Positions 52,179 through 62,238 of a stretch of DNA of 64,000 bases are shown here, one piece after another. The stretch is from Ulvibacterium sp965228935 (GTDB taxonomy: Bacteria; Bacteroidota; Bacteroidia; Flavobacteriales; Flavobacteriaceae): contig NZ_OZ245846.1 in the NCBI RefSeq assembly GCF_965228935.1, positions 4,464,001 to 4,528,000 on the forward strand, in the 5' to 3' direction. Below the pieces are notes generated by a model. It ran no database searches and was not told the DNA's origin. It saw only the letters and a list, made by a program, of their open reading frames with translations. A program made the position numbers and the translations under genes. How positions within the stretch are numbered: position 1 is the stretch's first letter; each line of letters begins with the position of its first letter.

Positions 52179-53849
52179 TCACTTCAATATTTGACCTTTC
52201 CCGGTCAATGTCTCGCTTAGCATTTCATACTTCACCTCCTGTACTGCAATACCTTGGTCTATAGCCATAGACGCGGCTACCGCGGCGGACTGCCCCAAAA
52301 TCATAAATACAGGTTCCATCCTAATGGAACCAAAGGCAATATGGCTAGAAGATACACAGACCGGAACCAAAAGATTGGTGCACTCTTCCTTTTTCGGAAC
52401 CAAAGAACCATAGGCTATAGCATAAGGCCCATTGGTGCTCACGCCTATATCCCCTTCATTCTGCACAAAGCCGTCCTCCTTAACATACCGTTGTACATTA
52501 TGGGAATCCATGGTATAAGATCCCATTCCCACGGAATTTGGTGTGGGCCGTTTTTTTAACAATTCATTTTCAGTCATAACAAATTCCCCTATCATACGTC
52601 GTGCTTCCCTGACATAGATTTGGTGTGGCCAATTGCCATTGTCGGTAAACTCATCCCTGGCCAGACCCCATTTTTGCATTTGCAATCGTATGTTTTCAGG
52701 TACCCTAGGGTCATTGGCCACGAACCATAATAGCCCTTTTTGGTATTGTTCGTGTTCCTTGACAATCTCTTTGCGACGTTCGTAAGACGCTTCCGGATAA
52801 TCATAATTCATCCCAATGTTATCACTACTAAAGGGCCCGTGGTTATTGGTATCCGTCTTATGGTTGGGAATGGCATCGAATTTATTGAACCATCCGTCCC
52901 AACCGGCTTCAAACACCCGTACCAAAAGCTCATATTGCAAGGGGTCATAACCTTCCGGTTTGGGAAAGGGCATTCTATTGGGGCCATGGTTGGTCATACA
53001 AGTGCGAAAGCAATACGCTTGTATTTTATCGTCACCACTATACTTTTCTCCCGGATGTTCATCGGATACCCTGGGCAAGATTCCGCTAGAGGGGTCATTG
53101 GGTACCACATAGGGCGATATGTCCGATTCGAACCAGTGTTTATGGTGTAACACTCCGGTCTGTACTCCGTTCCATTCTTCCCCGTATACCTCGGCTGCCT
53201 CTCGCCCTACATGATAACTTACCCCTGCAGAGGCCATCAAATCGCCTTCATAGGTAGTGTCCAGGAACATTTTTCCGGTATAGGTCTTTCCGCTTAAGGT
53301 GGTAATCGAAACAATTTTACCATCGACCCTATTAACCCCATTTTCCCGATCCAACCACTCGTCCCTGTCCACACGAATATCGTATTCCTTAACCAAGTCC
53401 TCGAAAACCTTCTCGGCTACATGGGGCTCAAAAATCCACATGGTACGGTTCTCCCCATCCATGGCCGGTGTACCTTGCCCTTTATTGCCATATTCTTCCT
53501 TGGGCTGCCATTTCCAAGCTTGGTCGGTATTGTAATGTTGCCATACCCGGTGATAAAATTCCCTGGCAAGACCACCGATTACACTTTTATCCCCGGTATC
53601 GGTAAAGCCCAGCCCACCTGATGACAATCCGCCCAAGTGTCTGTCCGGGGAAACCACAATGACCGATTTCCCTGATTTTTTGGCCTCTACCGCAGCGATA
53701 ACGGCAGCGGAAGTACCGCCATAAATAATGATGTCTGCCGTATTGGAATCCTGTATCGCTTCCCTTTTTTGTCCACAGTTCCATAACAATGACATTGCCA
53801 CTACGAGGATTGTGGCAAGCGAAGTGAAGTCTGTTTTACTTTTTTTCAT
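52179..53849 (-). CDS. FAD-dependent oxidoreductase lipoprotein (copy 1)
   Basis: 556 residues. The signal has lipobox LLWNC (Cys near residue 25). A dinucleotide-binding fold follows: ADIIIYGGTSAAVIAAVEAK near residues 40-60, then SPDRHLGGLSSGGLGFTD, typical of the PF12831-type FAD_oxidored family. Other conserved parts are MFLDTTYEGDLMASAGVSYH and a C-terminal SHIAFGSIRMEPVFMILGQS. Its close paralogue is at 55447-57126. Both are exported and flank a sulfatase in a SusCD-type locus, so they probably oxidise a sugar or sugar derivative in the periplasm or at the surface. The electron acceptor is unknown. Confidence 0.85.
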   Translation of the reverse strand: MKKSKTDFTSLATILVVAMSLLWNCGQKREAIQDSNTADIIIYGGTSAAVIAAVEAKKSGKSVIVVSPDRHLGGLSSGGLGFTDTGDKSVIGGLAREFYHRVWQHYNTDQAWKWQPKEEYGNKGQGTPAMDGENRTMWIFEPHVAEKVFEDLVKEYDIRVDRDEWLDRENGVNRVDGKIVSITTLSGKTYTGKMFLDTTYEGDLMASAGVSYHVGREAAEVYGEEWNGVQTGVLHHKHWFESDISPYVVPNDPSSGILPRVSDEHPGEKYSGDDKIQAYCFRTCMTNHGPNRMPFPKPEGYDPLQYELLVRVFEAGWDGWFNKFDAIPNHKTDTNNHGPFSSDNIGMNYDYPEASYERRKEIVKEHEQYQKGLLWFVANDPRVPENIRLQMQKWGLARDEFTDNGNWPHQIYVREARRMIGEFVMTENELLKKRPTPNSVGMGSYTMDSHNVQRYVKEDGFVQNEGDIGVSTNGPYAIAYGSLVPKKEECTNLLVPVCVSSSHIAFGSIRMEPVFMILGQSAAVAASMAIDQGIAVQEVKYEMLSETLTGKGQILK

Positions 53850-53889
53850 TACATCGATTTTTTGTTTTTACCATGGCCACAGTACATGG

Positions 53890-55440
53890 CTAAGGATTTC
53901 CATCTATATTGGAAGCCTTGCTATGAAGGATTGCCTTAAGATGCTCCTTAAGTTCCCGGGCCAGTTCCGGTCGTTCGCTAAAGCGATTTTTAGATTCCGA
54001 AATATCATCTTTAAGGTTATACAATTCACCTTCCTTACCTTCTTCCGTAGGTTCAATATATTTCCATTCGCCCCTACGTAGACCAAAAATGTTGTTACTG
54101 GATTGTACCACTATAGATTTTCTTAATCCTTCCTTTTTCCCTTCCAAAACGGATAATTGATCATAACCGTCAAGAGACGCTCCTTTGGGCAGTTCAAATT
54201 GAATGATTCTTGCCAAGGTAGGCATAACATCATTTAGGGCAAATAACCCATCACTGGTAGCACCTTTGGGAAATTTACCGGGCCAACGGGCTATAAACGG
54301 CGTGCGCACCCCTCCTTCCCAGGCCGTTTGTTTTGTTCCCTTTAAGGGTTTGTTCGGGTAATGGACACTTCTTCCTTCGGTATCCGCGAAATCCCTGTTC
54401 GGATAATCCACTGTATTCTGGTGATGGCCCCCAAGTCGGTTGCGCCTATCGGAATCCTCTACCCCATTATGGATAATCGGGAAGGCGGAGCCATTATCAC
54501 TGGCAAACATGACTATGGTATTTTCGGTTAAACGGAGGCTATCCAAAGTCTTCAGGATTTTTCCAATGGCATAATCCAGTTCATGTACGTAATCGCCATA
54601 TTCCCCTGCCTTTGTTACTCCTTTGAAGCTTTTACTAGGCGCTAAAGGGGTATGTGGCACATAAGGTGAAAAATATAGGAAAAACGGTTTTTCCCCATTT
54701 TCGGAATTATGCTCTTCCAAGAATTCCAAACTCTTTTTTGTGATAAAGGGTAGGTAACGATCCATAGGTATCGATTCTAAATGCCCTGTATTGGGAGCCG
54801 CTTCTGTGGTGTAGTAGTCATGTTGTAATGCCCCAACAACTTCCTTTCCATCCAAAATCCAACATTCGCTTGCACAACTGAAACCCAGCCAATGTTCAAA
54901 ACCGTGATCTACGGGACCATCATATACAAGTTTTGAAAAATCAAGGTTCGCCCCGTTATCCTCAGCACGGAATTTTCCATAACCAGCCGGTTTTTGGCCA
55001 TCCAAAGTGGGAAAGGAAGTACCCAAATGCCATTTGCCAAACCCCGCGGTCATATAGCCCGCCCGTTGTAACATCCCGGGAAGCGTTAACTGTCCTTTTG
55101 CCATCATGGAAGGTTCATAATTTCCCAGAACACCTTGTTTATGCCAGCTCCGCCATGGATAGGAACCTGTCATTAAGGCGAAACGGGAGGGGGAACAAAC
55201 AGCTACGGGACAGTAGGCATCGGTCAATCGAATACCTTCATTTGCCAATTTGTCAAGATTGGGTGTTGGAACCAAGGAGTTTTCGTTATAGGAACCCAAA
55301 TCCCCATAGCCTAGATCATCCGCCAAAATAATTACGATATTGGGAGGCTGTATAACGGACTCTTTCTTTTTACAGGAGAATAGAAGTACCCATCCCATTA
55401 AAAAGGACATTCCAACCAAAACAAATCTGTTCTTTAGCAT
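53890..55440 (-). CDS. Sulfatase (S1 family), lipoprotein
   Basis: 516 residues. The lipoprotein signal ends LLFSC (residue 23). Sulfatase elements are present: metal ligands in ADDLGYGDLGS (residues 40-50), the formylglycine motif CSPSR at residues 82-86 (maturation by an anaerobic- or FGE-type enzyme), GKWHLG and a late ASDNGSAF. The chain length fits S1 sulfatases that act on sulfated sugars. It lies between two FAD-dependent oxidoreductase genes with gaps of 40 and 6 nt. Desulfation of a sulfated glycan piece taken up by the SusCD pair is likely. The subfamily was not assigned. Confidence 0.9.
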   Translation of the reverse strand: MLKNRFVLVGMSFLMGWVLLFSCKKKESVIQPPNIVIILADDLGYGDLGSYNENSLVPTPNLDKLANEGIRLTDAYCPVAVCSPSRFALMTGSYPWRSWHKQGVLGNYEPSMMAKGQLTLPGMLQRAGYMTAGFGKWHLGTSFPTLDGQKPAGYGKFRAEDNGANLDFSKLVYDGPVDHGFEHWLGFSCASECWILDGKEVVGALQHDYYTTEAAPNTGHLESIPMDRYLPFITKKSLEFLEEHNSENGEKPFFLYFSPYVPHTPLAPSKSFKGVTKAGEYGDYVHELDYAIGKILKTLDSLRLTENTIVMFASDNGSAFPIIHNGVEDSDRRNRLGGHHQNTVDYPNRDFADTEGRSVHYPNKPLKGTKQTAWEGGVRTPFIARWPGKFPKGATSDGLFALNDVMPTLARIIQFELPKGASLDGYDQLSVLEGKKEGLRKSIVVQSSNNIFGLRRGEWKYIEPTEEGKEGELYNLKDDISESKNRFSERPELARELKEHLKAILHSKASNIDGNP

Positions 55441-55446
55441 TGAAAT

Positions 55447-57126
55447 TTATTTTAAGCGTTGCCCATCCTTCAATAATTCTTTCTGCAACTCCCGATACGG
55501 GATTTCCTGGATTGTTGTCCCCATATCAATGGCCAGCGAGGCCGCCGTCGCCGCAGATTGCCCCAATACCATAAATACAGGTTCCATACGTATGGATCCA
55601 AAGGCGATATGTGTGGCACTCAAACAAACGGGAACCAATAAATTTGTACACTCTTCCTTTTTGGGTACAATGGATTTATAGCTTATGGGATAAGGTGCCT
55701 TTACCTTACATTCCACGTTGCCCTCGTTCTGTACAAAACCGTTGGCATCCACATAGCGCTGCGTATTATGGCTGTCCATCCCATAGGCGCCCAGACCTAT
55801 GGGGTCATTAGGAACATGGATGCCCTCGCAATTATGTTGCGTCATCACATAATCACTTACCATGCGCCTAGCCTCTCTAATGTACAATTGCCGTTGCCAA
55901 CCGTCCGGTCTTTCAAACTCGTCGTTTGAAGTACCCCAACGCGAAACCTCCTTGCGTACTTCCTCGGGAATCCTGGGATGATTGGCCAAGGTCCACATGA
56001 GACCCATTTGGTAGTTGCGATGCTCCTCCACTATCTTCTCCCGTTCCTTATAGGAAGCTTCGGGGTAATTATAATTTTGACCGATGAAATCCGTGGAGAA
56101 ACCGTTTCTATTGTTGGTGTCCGTTTTTCGATTGGGCATATTGGAATTGATCCAGGGTACTCCCTGGAAACCTGCTTCGTAGTTTCTAAAAAGCAATTCG
56201 TAATGTATCTCGTCATATCCTTCCGGTTTAGTAAAAGGAATCCGATTTTCAGGATGATCGGTTAGGCACATACGAAAGCAATATGCTTGTATCCTTTTGT
56301 CATTGGAACCTTCCAGTCCCGGTTTCTCATTTATATGGGGCAGCAACCCGCTTTTAGGGCTCCCTTTTTTGACATAGGGATCAACTCCCTGAACAAAATT
56401 ATGGTTGAAACCATTTCTGGATACTACTCCCAACAAAGACGTGTTCTTGATGTTGGCCTGTACCCCGTTGAGCGTTTCCCCATATTGGTCGTTGCTTTCC
56501 CTACCATAGGTATAGGTTACCCCACCGGAAGCCATAAGGTCCCCTTCATAGGTGGCATCGATGAAAATACTTCCTGAATAGACCTTCCCACTCTCCATTT
56601 GAATAGATACGATTTTCCCTTTCGTTTTTTTTACCCCGTCCTCACGGTTTAGACGCTCATTGTAAACCAAGGTGATATCTTCCTTAGAAATCATATTCTG
56701 ATACACGGAAAGCGCTGCCGAGGGCTCAAAGGTCCACATGGAGTTTTCGCCTTTTTCGGTGCGGGTCTGTCCGCCATCCAAATATTCCGATTTTTTCTGC
56801 CATTTCCAGTTTTTGGGGTCGTCATAATATCCCTTAATATTTTTGTAGAACTCGCGGGAAATTCCACCAATGGCTACTTTGTTGCCAATGTCCGTTTGGC
56901 CCAATCCGCCGGTCGTTAATCCCCCGATTCGGTTCGTAGGCTCTATTAGGATTACTGATTTTCCCATCCGACTACTTTGAATGGCAGCCGCAATCCCCGC
57001 GGAAGTACCTCCGTATATAACAACATCGGCACTATTTTCCTTTTTTTGTGCATGCAAAAGCTGGTGGCCAAATATCAGAAGTGTAATGGTGGTGATTAAA
57101 AAAACTATACCTACTGTTTGTTTCAT
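55447..57126 (-). CDS. FAD-dependent oxidoreductase, exported (copy 2)
   Basis: 559 residues with a signal peptide (ending LLHAQ). The FAD fold is seen at ADVVIYGGTSAGIAAAIQSS, then EPTNRIGGLTTGGLGQTDIG. IFIDATYEGDLMASGGVTYT and SATHIAFGSIRMEPVFMVLG match copy 1. No lipobox Cys is seen, in contrast to copy 1. It is 6 nt upstream of the sulfatase. The pair plus the sulfatase looks like a periplasmic degradation set. Family strong, substrate unknown. Confidence 0.85.
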   Translation of the reverse strand: MKQTVGIVFLITTITLLIFGHQLLHAQKKENSADVVIYGGTSAGIAAAIQSSRMGKSVILIEPTNRIGGLTTGGLGQTDIGNKVAIGGISREFYKNIKGYYDDPKNWKWQKKSEYLDGGQTRTEKGENSMWTFEPSAALSVYQNMISKEDITLVYNERLNREDGVKKTKGKIVSIQMESGKVYSGSIFIDATYEGDLMASGGVTYTYGRESNDQYGETLNGVQANIKNTSLLGVVSRNGFNHNFVQGVDPYVKKGSPKSGLLPHINEKPGLEGSNDKRIQAYCFRMCLTDHPENRIPFTKPEGYDEIHYELLFRNYEAGFQGVPWINSNMPNRKTDTNNRNGFSTDFIGQNYNYPEASYKEREKIVEEHRNYQMGLMWTLANHPRIPEEVRKEVSRWGTSNDEFERPDGWQRQLYIREARRMVSDYVMTQHNCEGIHVPNDPIGLGAYGMDSHNTQRYVDANGFVQNEGNVECKVKAPYPISYKSIVPKKEECTNLLVPVCLSATHIAFGSIRMEPVFMVLGQSAATAASLAIDMGTTIQEIPYRELQKELLKDGQRLK

Positions 57127-57203
57127 TCGTTTTCCTCTTTAGATTTTATACTTCATTTTTCCATCGTAATCTCTCAAACTTCTTCACCTTTTAAAAACAA
57201 CGT

Positions 57204-57235
57204 TAAAAAAAGGCAGGTAGCACTAATTACCTGCC
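57204..57235 (-). terminator. Intrinsic terminator after susD
   Basis: On the minus strand GGCAGGTA (57235-57228) pairs with TACCTGCC (57219-57212) around an 8-nt loop and is followed by a run of seven T. It is about 38 nt after the susD stop and separates SusCD transcription from the enzyme genes beyond. Confidence 0.75.
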
Positions 57236-57272
57236 CTTTCAAATTTAAACTAACTCCAACTAACAATAATTA

Positions 57273-58739
57273 TTAATATCCAGGATTTTGGTCACTGGGA
57301 CTCAAGGCCGGATTGTTATTTATTTCATCTATGGGCAATGGAAAAAGTAAACTGACATCGCTCCAGGCCTTTCCGGTGGCTTCGACGAATTCTTGTGCTC
57401 TTCCCGTTCTTAGCAAATCGTTCCATCGCTTCATTTCCAATACAAATTCATAGGCCCTTTCATCCAGCACTCTATCCTTAAACTGGGAGGCCGACAACCC
57501 TGGTGGATAATCTTCCGATGAGGCGCTATTCAAATCAAGACCATAACCCCGTCTGCGAATAATGTTCAATCGTTCCAAAGCGAGTGCATCCGGGCCTCCA
57601 TTGGCCTCACTGGCTGCTTCCGCATAGATAAGGTAGGCTTCCGCCAATCTAAAGAAAGGAATGTTGTTACGTGCATTACTGTTGTCCGTGGCGTCCGGAT
57701 CCCGGTATTTTCTGAACAGTACAGGGGTCTGCGGATTCACAAAAACAGTATCGCCCTCAATAATCCTAAAGGTATAAATGTTGAATTCCTGGCGCAAATC
57801 GTTAGTGTCCCAATTGCCCACAATGGAGTTTTCTACCGGCAACCAGGCCCGAAAACCGCCCACTGAATACCCCAAATTGGCATCGTGAATAAATGTAGGC
57901 ACCTGGTGGCCGTTGGTGGCACTGTAATGCGCGGACCAGATATTTTCCGGATGCGTTATAACTTCCGGGCCAAATATCTGTAGAAAATCATCGGCCTCCT
58001 GTACTTCGATCAGGGAAAAGGGGCTATTGGCAATCACATCATCGGCCAAGTCCCGGGCCCCGGCCCAGTTCTCCGTATTCAGATAGGCATCGGCTAAAAG
58101 CATTCGTGCCGCCCAGGAAGTGACCCTACCACTTTGGGCATCGGGAAAGGAAGGGACCAGATCGGGAAGGGCTGTTATAACATCATTTATGATAAATTCC
58201 CATGTTTCCGCCACGGAGGCCCGGGGTTGGGGAATTTGATCCAAATTGGTAAACGCTGTATCCCGCAGAGGTACCCCGCCCCAATATTTTACCAGATTGC
58301 TGTAGAAAAAGGCTCGTAAAACCCTGGCTTCCGCTAAATATTGGGCCTTTAGCCCCTCGTCCATATCAATGCCCGGGACATTGCCCAATACGGCATTGGC
58401 ACGGTTAATGCCTACATACAGATCATTATATGCCCCAAAGGCCCTACTTTGATTGCTATTGTCCAAGGGCACATCATAGGTACTTATGGGGATTTGGCTT
58501 CCCCGTCCATTGGCATATTCGGCCCGGTTCTCCAAAAGCGACATAAACCATATGACCGGGAAATTACCTTCCCTGTCAAAAACACTGTAAATGGCGTTCA
58601 ATGCCGAAAGGGCATCGGCTTCGTTGGCGTAAAAGTTTTCATTGACCAAAAAGCTTGGCGGATCTTCCGTTAATGGGTCTTCACATTGTATTAAGGCTAA
58701 GCCTGTGAAAATTATATATATTGCTGCTAACTTCTTCAT
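57273..58739 (-). CDS. SusD/RagB-family surface glycan-binding lipoprotein
   Basis: 488 residues from the ATG at 58739 (MKKLAAIYIIFTGLALIQC, lipobox at Cys 19); an upstream GTG at 58775 would overlap susC. SusD features are DALSALNAIYSVFDREGNFP, YNDLYVGINRANAVLGNVPG, EARVLRAFFYSNLVKYWGGV and RFAEAYLIYAEA-type TPR helices late in the chain (IPFFRLAEAYLIYAEAASEA). It binds glycan at the cell surface and delivers it to the SusC channel directly upstream. A terminator follows. Confidence 0.92.
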   Translation of the reverse strand: MKKLAAIYIIFTGLALIQCEDPLTEDPPSFLVNENFYANEADALSALNAIYSVFDREGNFPVIWFMSLLENRAEYANGRGSQIPISTYDVPLDNSNQSRAFGAYNDLYVGINRANAVLGNVPGIDMDEGLKAQYLAEARVLRAFFYSNLVKYWGGVPLRDTAFTNLDQIPQPRASVAETWEFIINDVITALPDLVPSFPDAQSGRVTSWAARMLLADAYLNTENWAGARDLADDVIANSPFSLIEVQEADDFLQIFGPEVITHPENIWSAHYSATNGHQVPTFIHDANLGYSVGGFRAWLPVENSIVGNWDTNDLRQEFNIYTFRIIEGDTVFVNPQTPVLFRKYRDPDATDNSNARNNIPFFRLAEAYLIYAEAASEANGGPDALALERLNIIRRRGYGLDLNSASSEDYPPGLSASQFKDRVLDERAYEFVLEMKRWNDLLRTGRAQEFVEATGKAWSDVSLLFPLPIDEINNNPALSPSDQNPGY

Positions 58740-58771
58740 TTTTGTCTTTTTTAATCGTTTCGGTTTACGGA

Positions 58772-61700
58772 TCACAATTGGAGATTAAGGCCCAAAGTAA
58801 AAATCTTTGCAGACGGATATCCGGTCTGATCAATACCTATGCGAAGGTTGCCTGTTTCCTGTCTTGTGCTCACATCCGGATCCAGTCCGGGATAGTCCGT
58901 CAAGGTCAACAAGTTTTGTCCACTCACATAGATTTGCAACGATTTTATACCAATGTCCATTTTATCCACAGGTAGGTTATAGGCCAGCTTAATATTACGT
59001 AAACGTAGAAAAGAAGCGTCTTCAATAAATCGCTCCGAGACCCTAAACTGTGATCGGTTTTCCGTAGGTCTTGGGTAGGCGGCATCGGTATTCTGTGGGG
59101 TCCAAAAATCATTGTACAGATCTACCAACTGGTTGCTGCCTTGACTAAAAGAATTGGTGATTCCACCACCAGTGGCCCAGAATAAATCGTTTCCTTGGGA
59201 ACCTTCAATAAAGATGTTCAACTGCAGGTTTTTATATGTGAAGGTATTGTTCAATCCATAGACGAAATCTGGATAGGGATTTCCTATAATCTCCTGATCT
59301 TCATTGGAAATCTCTCCGTCGCCATTGAGATCCACAAATTGTATGACCCCTTGATCGTCATAACCATCCTCCCGGAACCCAAAGAACATACCCAGAGGCT
59401 CCCCCTCCCTAGCAATATTCACGGGGGCCGCGAACGGAATGTCCAAATTGCCACCCAGGATATCCTCACCAATGGTAATTACCTCGTTTAGGTTGAACGA
59501 GAGCTGCCCGGCCATGTCCCATCCAAAATTTCCTTCGGACAAGGTAGCCCCAACACTGAATTCCATCCCATAGTTCTTGATTTCCCCTAGATTAGTAATA
59601 AGTCGATTAAACCCTACCGATCCCGGCAAGGGAATTATAGCCAAAAGGTCTTTGGTCCGCTTGTCATAATAATCCACGGTAAGACGATATTTGTCGTTTA
59701 AAAAGGCCATATCCAACCCTATCCCCAGTTGTGCCGTAGTCTCCCATTTAAGATCTGGGTTAGGTGCTTCATTACGGTCAGGAGCAAACCCTATGACATC
59801 TGTATTGCCAAAGGTCCCCCTAGTCTGATCTAGCCTGTTCAAGGACTGGAAAGGATCAATGGCAGTACTGCCCGTTTCCCCATACCCCAATCGTAGCTTC
59901 ATATCGGATATGCCCTTGGAGTCCTTCAAAAAATTTTCGTTGCTGATCTTCCACGCAAAGGCACCGGAGGAAAACACGCCCCATTTATTGTTCTCCCCAA
60001 ACCGTGAGGAACCGTCCGCCCGGATACTGGCCGTGAACAGATATTTGTTGTCCAGGTTATAGTTGATTCGCCCGAGCCACGAAAGTAGTGTCCATTCCTC
60101 GACTTCCGATATATTGGGGAGTGTGGTGGCGCCACTTCCTAAATTATTGTTCAGTAAGGCATCTGTAGGAAAATCCGTGGCCCTGGAACGATTAAACTTC
60201 CCCTCAAATGTCTGTACAGTAAATCCGGCTACGGCCGATAGATTGTCGTTTTCCCCAATCTGTTTGTCATAGGACAGGATGTTTTCGTTAAGGAAAGAAG
60301 TGTTCCTTCGCAGTCGGGTATCCGCACTTCCTGTTGGGGAAACGTTGTCCAGTATGGATGGGGAATAAATATTTTGCTCTATAAACTCATGCTCTACACC
60401 TCCAATAACCTTGAATTTTAGATTTTGGGCCAGTTTAAACTCCACGGCCATGTTGGCTAGAGCCTTTGTGGTAAGAAATTGGTTCAATATTTCGGCATAC
60501 GCCAATGGGTTATTGATGGCTACCGGACTAAAGGGGAATGCCCCTACATCGGTAAAATTGCCTTCTTCATCAAAGGGGGCCAACAAAGGTGGTGCCGCTA
60601 TGGCAGCGGTAAAGATATTGTTTCCGGTCCCGGACCCATTATTTACCGCGGCATTATCATTCTCCAAACGGGTTACCACGGCGCTGGCCGTAAGCCGGGC
60701 CCAATCGTTTACCTGGGAGTCCAAGGCCAAACGAACGGAACCCCGTTTAAGGCCGGAATTTATAATCACCCCTTGTTGCTCAAAATAGTTGGCCGAAGCG
60801 GAATACGAAGACTTTTCGCTTCCTCCTGAGAACGTTAAGGTATGACTTTGGATTCCCGCACTCCTAAAAATAAGATCCTGCCAATCCGTTTCTATGTTGG
60901 GCAGGTTGTTCAGGTCAAAAGGCATGGGTGCCCCCTCCGTCTCTGCCTGGATGTTGGCTATCTCGGCAAATTGCCTGCTATTCATAAGGTCGTAAGTATT
61001 GATTACCTGCTGTACCCCGTAATAACTATCGAATTCTATACGGCCCTGTTCTCCTTTTCGTCCGCCTTTGGTAGTGATCATGACCACCCCATTGGCACCC
61101 CTAGATCCATAAATGGCGGTTGCAGAAGCATCTTTAAGGATATCGATGGTCTGGATATCAGCGGGGTTAAGAAAATCGATCCCACCGGTAACCGGAAAGC
61201 CATCCACTACATACAATGGATTGTTGTTCCCCAAATAGGAATTGCCTCCCCTGACCTGTATTTGAACCTCAGATCCCGGTTGGCCGGAATTTTGGATGAC
61301 CCGTACCCCGGCGGCCCTTCCCCGTAAGGCCTGCTGTACATCCTGTACGGGCAAAGCGGTAAGATCCTCGGACGCTACAGTTGATACGGCTCCTGTAACA
61401 TCACTTTTTCTGACCGTACCGTAGCCTACCACCACTACCTCCTCTAGCCCTTCCGAACTCTCCTGGAGGACTATTGCAATGGAACTTTGACCGCTAATTG
61501 CAATTTCTCGAGTCGCAAAACCGATATAGGACACTACCAGTATGGCATTTTCATCGGCAACATCCAATGAAAAGTTTCCATCAAAATCGGATTGGGTTCC
61601 GTTGGTAGTACCTTTCTCCACGATACTTGCTCCAGGTAATGGCACGCCTTCATTATCAGTGACGATGCCTGACACCTCATATTGTATCTCTTCAATGGGG

Positions 61701-62101
61701 GGACTAATACCATTGGAATGCTTCGGGGCTATTATGCTAGTCACGGTTTTCCGCAGTATAATCTGCTTGTTCAGGACCTCATGGTCTACATCGGTCCCTC
61801 TGAACAGTCTGGACAAAACAGTCGCTATAGGCTTTTTCTTCACCTTTATGCTAACTGTCCTGTTGAGGTCCACATCTTTACGGTTCAACAAAAACTTGTA
61901 ATCCGACAAGGATTCAATCTCGTCAATTACTTCCCGAACCGTTACGTTCTCTAGATCTAAGGTTATTTTTTTGTTCTGGGCATATGTATTAGCCTGTATT
62001 TGAATCAAGGAAACTACGGTGAGAAGAAATGTGAGTTTCATTTTCAGACTAATTATGGGAAAGAGGTGCCTCAACTTCCCCATTTTAGAGAGTTTTTTCA
62101 T
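58772..62101 (-). CDS. SusC-type TonB-dependent receptor with STN signalling domain
   Basis: 1109 residues. After the signal peptide is an STN domain (VREVIDEIESLSDYKFLLN, residues about 55-120) followed by CarboxypepD_reg (VSGIVTDNEGVPLPGASIVE) and a plug (VRVIQNSGQPGSEVQIQVRG, YVVDGFPVTGGIDFLNPADI). A C-terminal barrel ends LGLNLQL. The STN domain marks it as a signalling receptor that contacts a FecR anti-sigma protein. FecR and an ECF sigma gene are upstream, so ligand binding should induce this locus. Confidence 0.93.
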   Translation of the reverse strand: MKKLSKMGKLRHLFPIISLKMKLTFLLTVVSLIQIQANTYAQNKKITLDLENVTVREVIDEIESLSDYKFLLNRKDVDLNRTVSIKVKKKPIATVLSRLFRGTDVDHEVLNKQIILRKTVTSIIAPKHSNGISPPIEEIQYEVSGIVTDNEGVPLPGASIVEKGTTNGTQSDFDGNFSLDVADENAILVVSYIGFATREIAISGQSSIAIVLQESSEGLEEVVVVGYGTVRKSDVTGAVSTVASEDLTALPVQDVQQALRGRAAGVRVIQNSGQPGSEVQIQVRGGNSYLGNNNPLYVVDGFPVTGGIDFLNPADIQTIDILKDASATAIYGSRGANGVVMITTKGGRKGEQGRIEFDSYYGVQQVINTYDLMNSRQFAEIANIQAETEGAPMPFDLNNLPNIETDWQDLIFRSAGIQSHTLTFSGGSEKSSYSASANYFEQQGVIINSGLKRGSVRLALDSQVNDWARLTASAVVTRLENDNAAVNNGSGTGNNIFTAAIAAPPLLAPFDEEGNFTDVGAFPFSPVAINNPLAYAEILNQFLTTKALANMAVEFKLAQNLKFKVIGGVEHEFIEQNIYSPSILDNVSPTGSADTRLRRNTSFLNENILSYDKQIGENDNLSAVAGFTVQTFEGKFNRSRATDFPTDALLNNNLGSGATTLPNISEVEEWTLLSWLGRINYNLDNKYLFTASIRADGSSRFGENNKWGVFSSGAFAWKISNENFLKDSKGISDMKLRLGYGETGSTAIDPFQSLNRLDQTRGTFGNTDVIGFAPDRNEAPNPDLKWETTAQLGIGLDMAFLNDKYRLTVDYYDKRTKDLLAIIPLPGSVGFNRLITNLGEIKNYGMEFSVGATLSEGNFGWDMAGQLSFNLNEVITIGEDILGGNLDIPFAAPVNIAREGEPLGMFFGFREDGYDDQGVIQFVDLNGDGEISNEDQEIIGNPYPDFVYGLNNTFTYKNLQLNIFIEGSQGNDLFWATGGGITNSFSQGSNQLVDLYNDFWTPQNTDAAYPRPTENRSQFRVSERFIEDASFLRLRNIKLAYNLPVDKMDIGIKSLQIYVSGQNLLTLTDYPGLDPDVSTRQETGNLRIGIDQTGYPSAKIFTLGLNLQL

Positions 62102-62238
62102 AATTTTAGTGTTCTTAATTGGTTTAACTCGTTAAATCATTTTACCAAATCGGGAAATGTGTCCGCATTTTCCGATTTTTTGTTTCTCATGATTTTTTAT
62201 GGTTTTAGCAGTATTCCATCATTGGCAAAAAATTTTAA

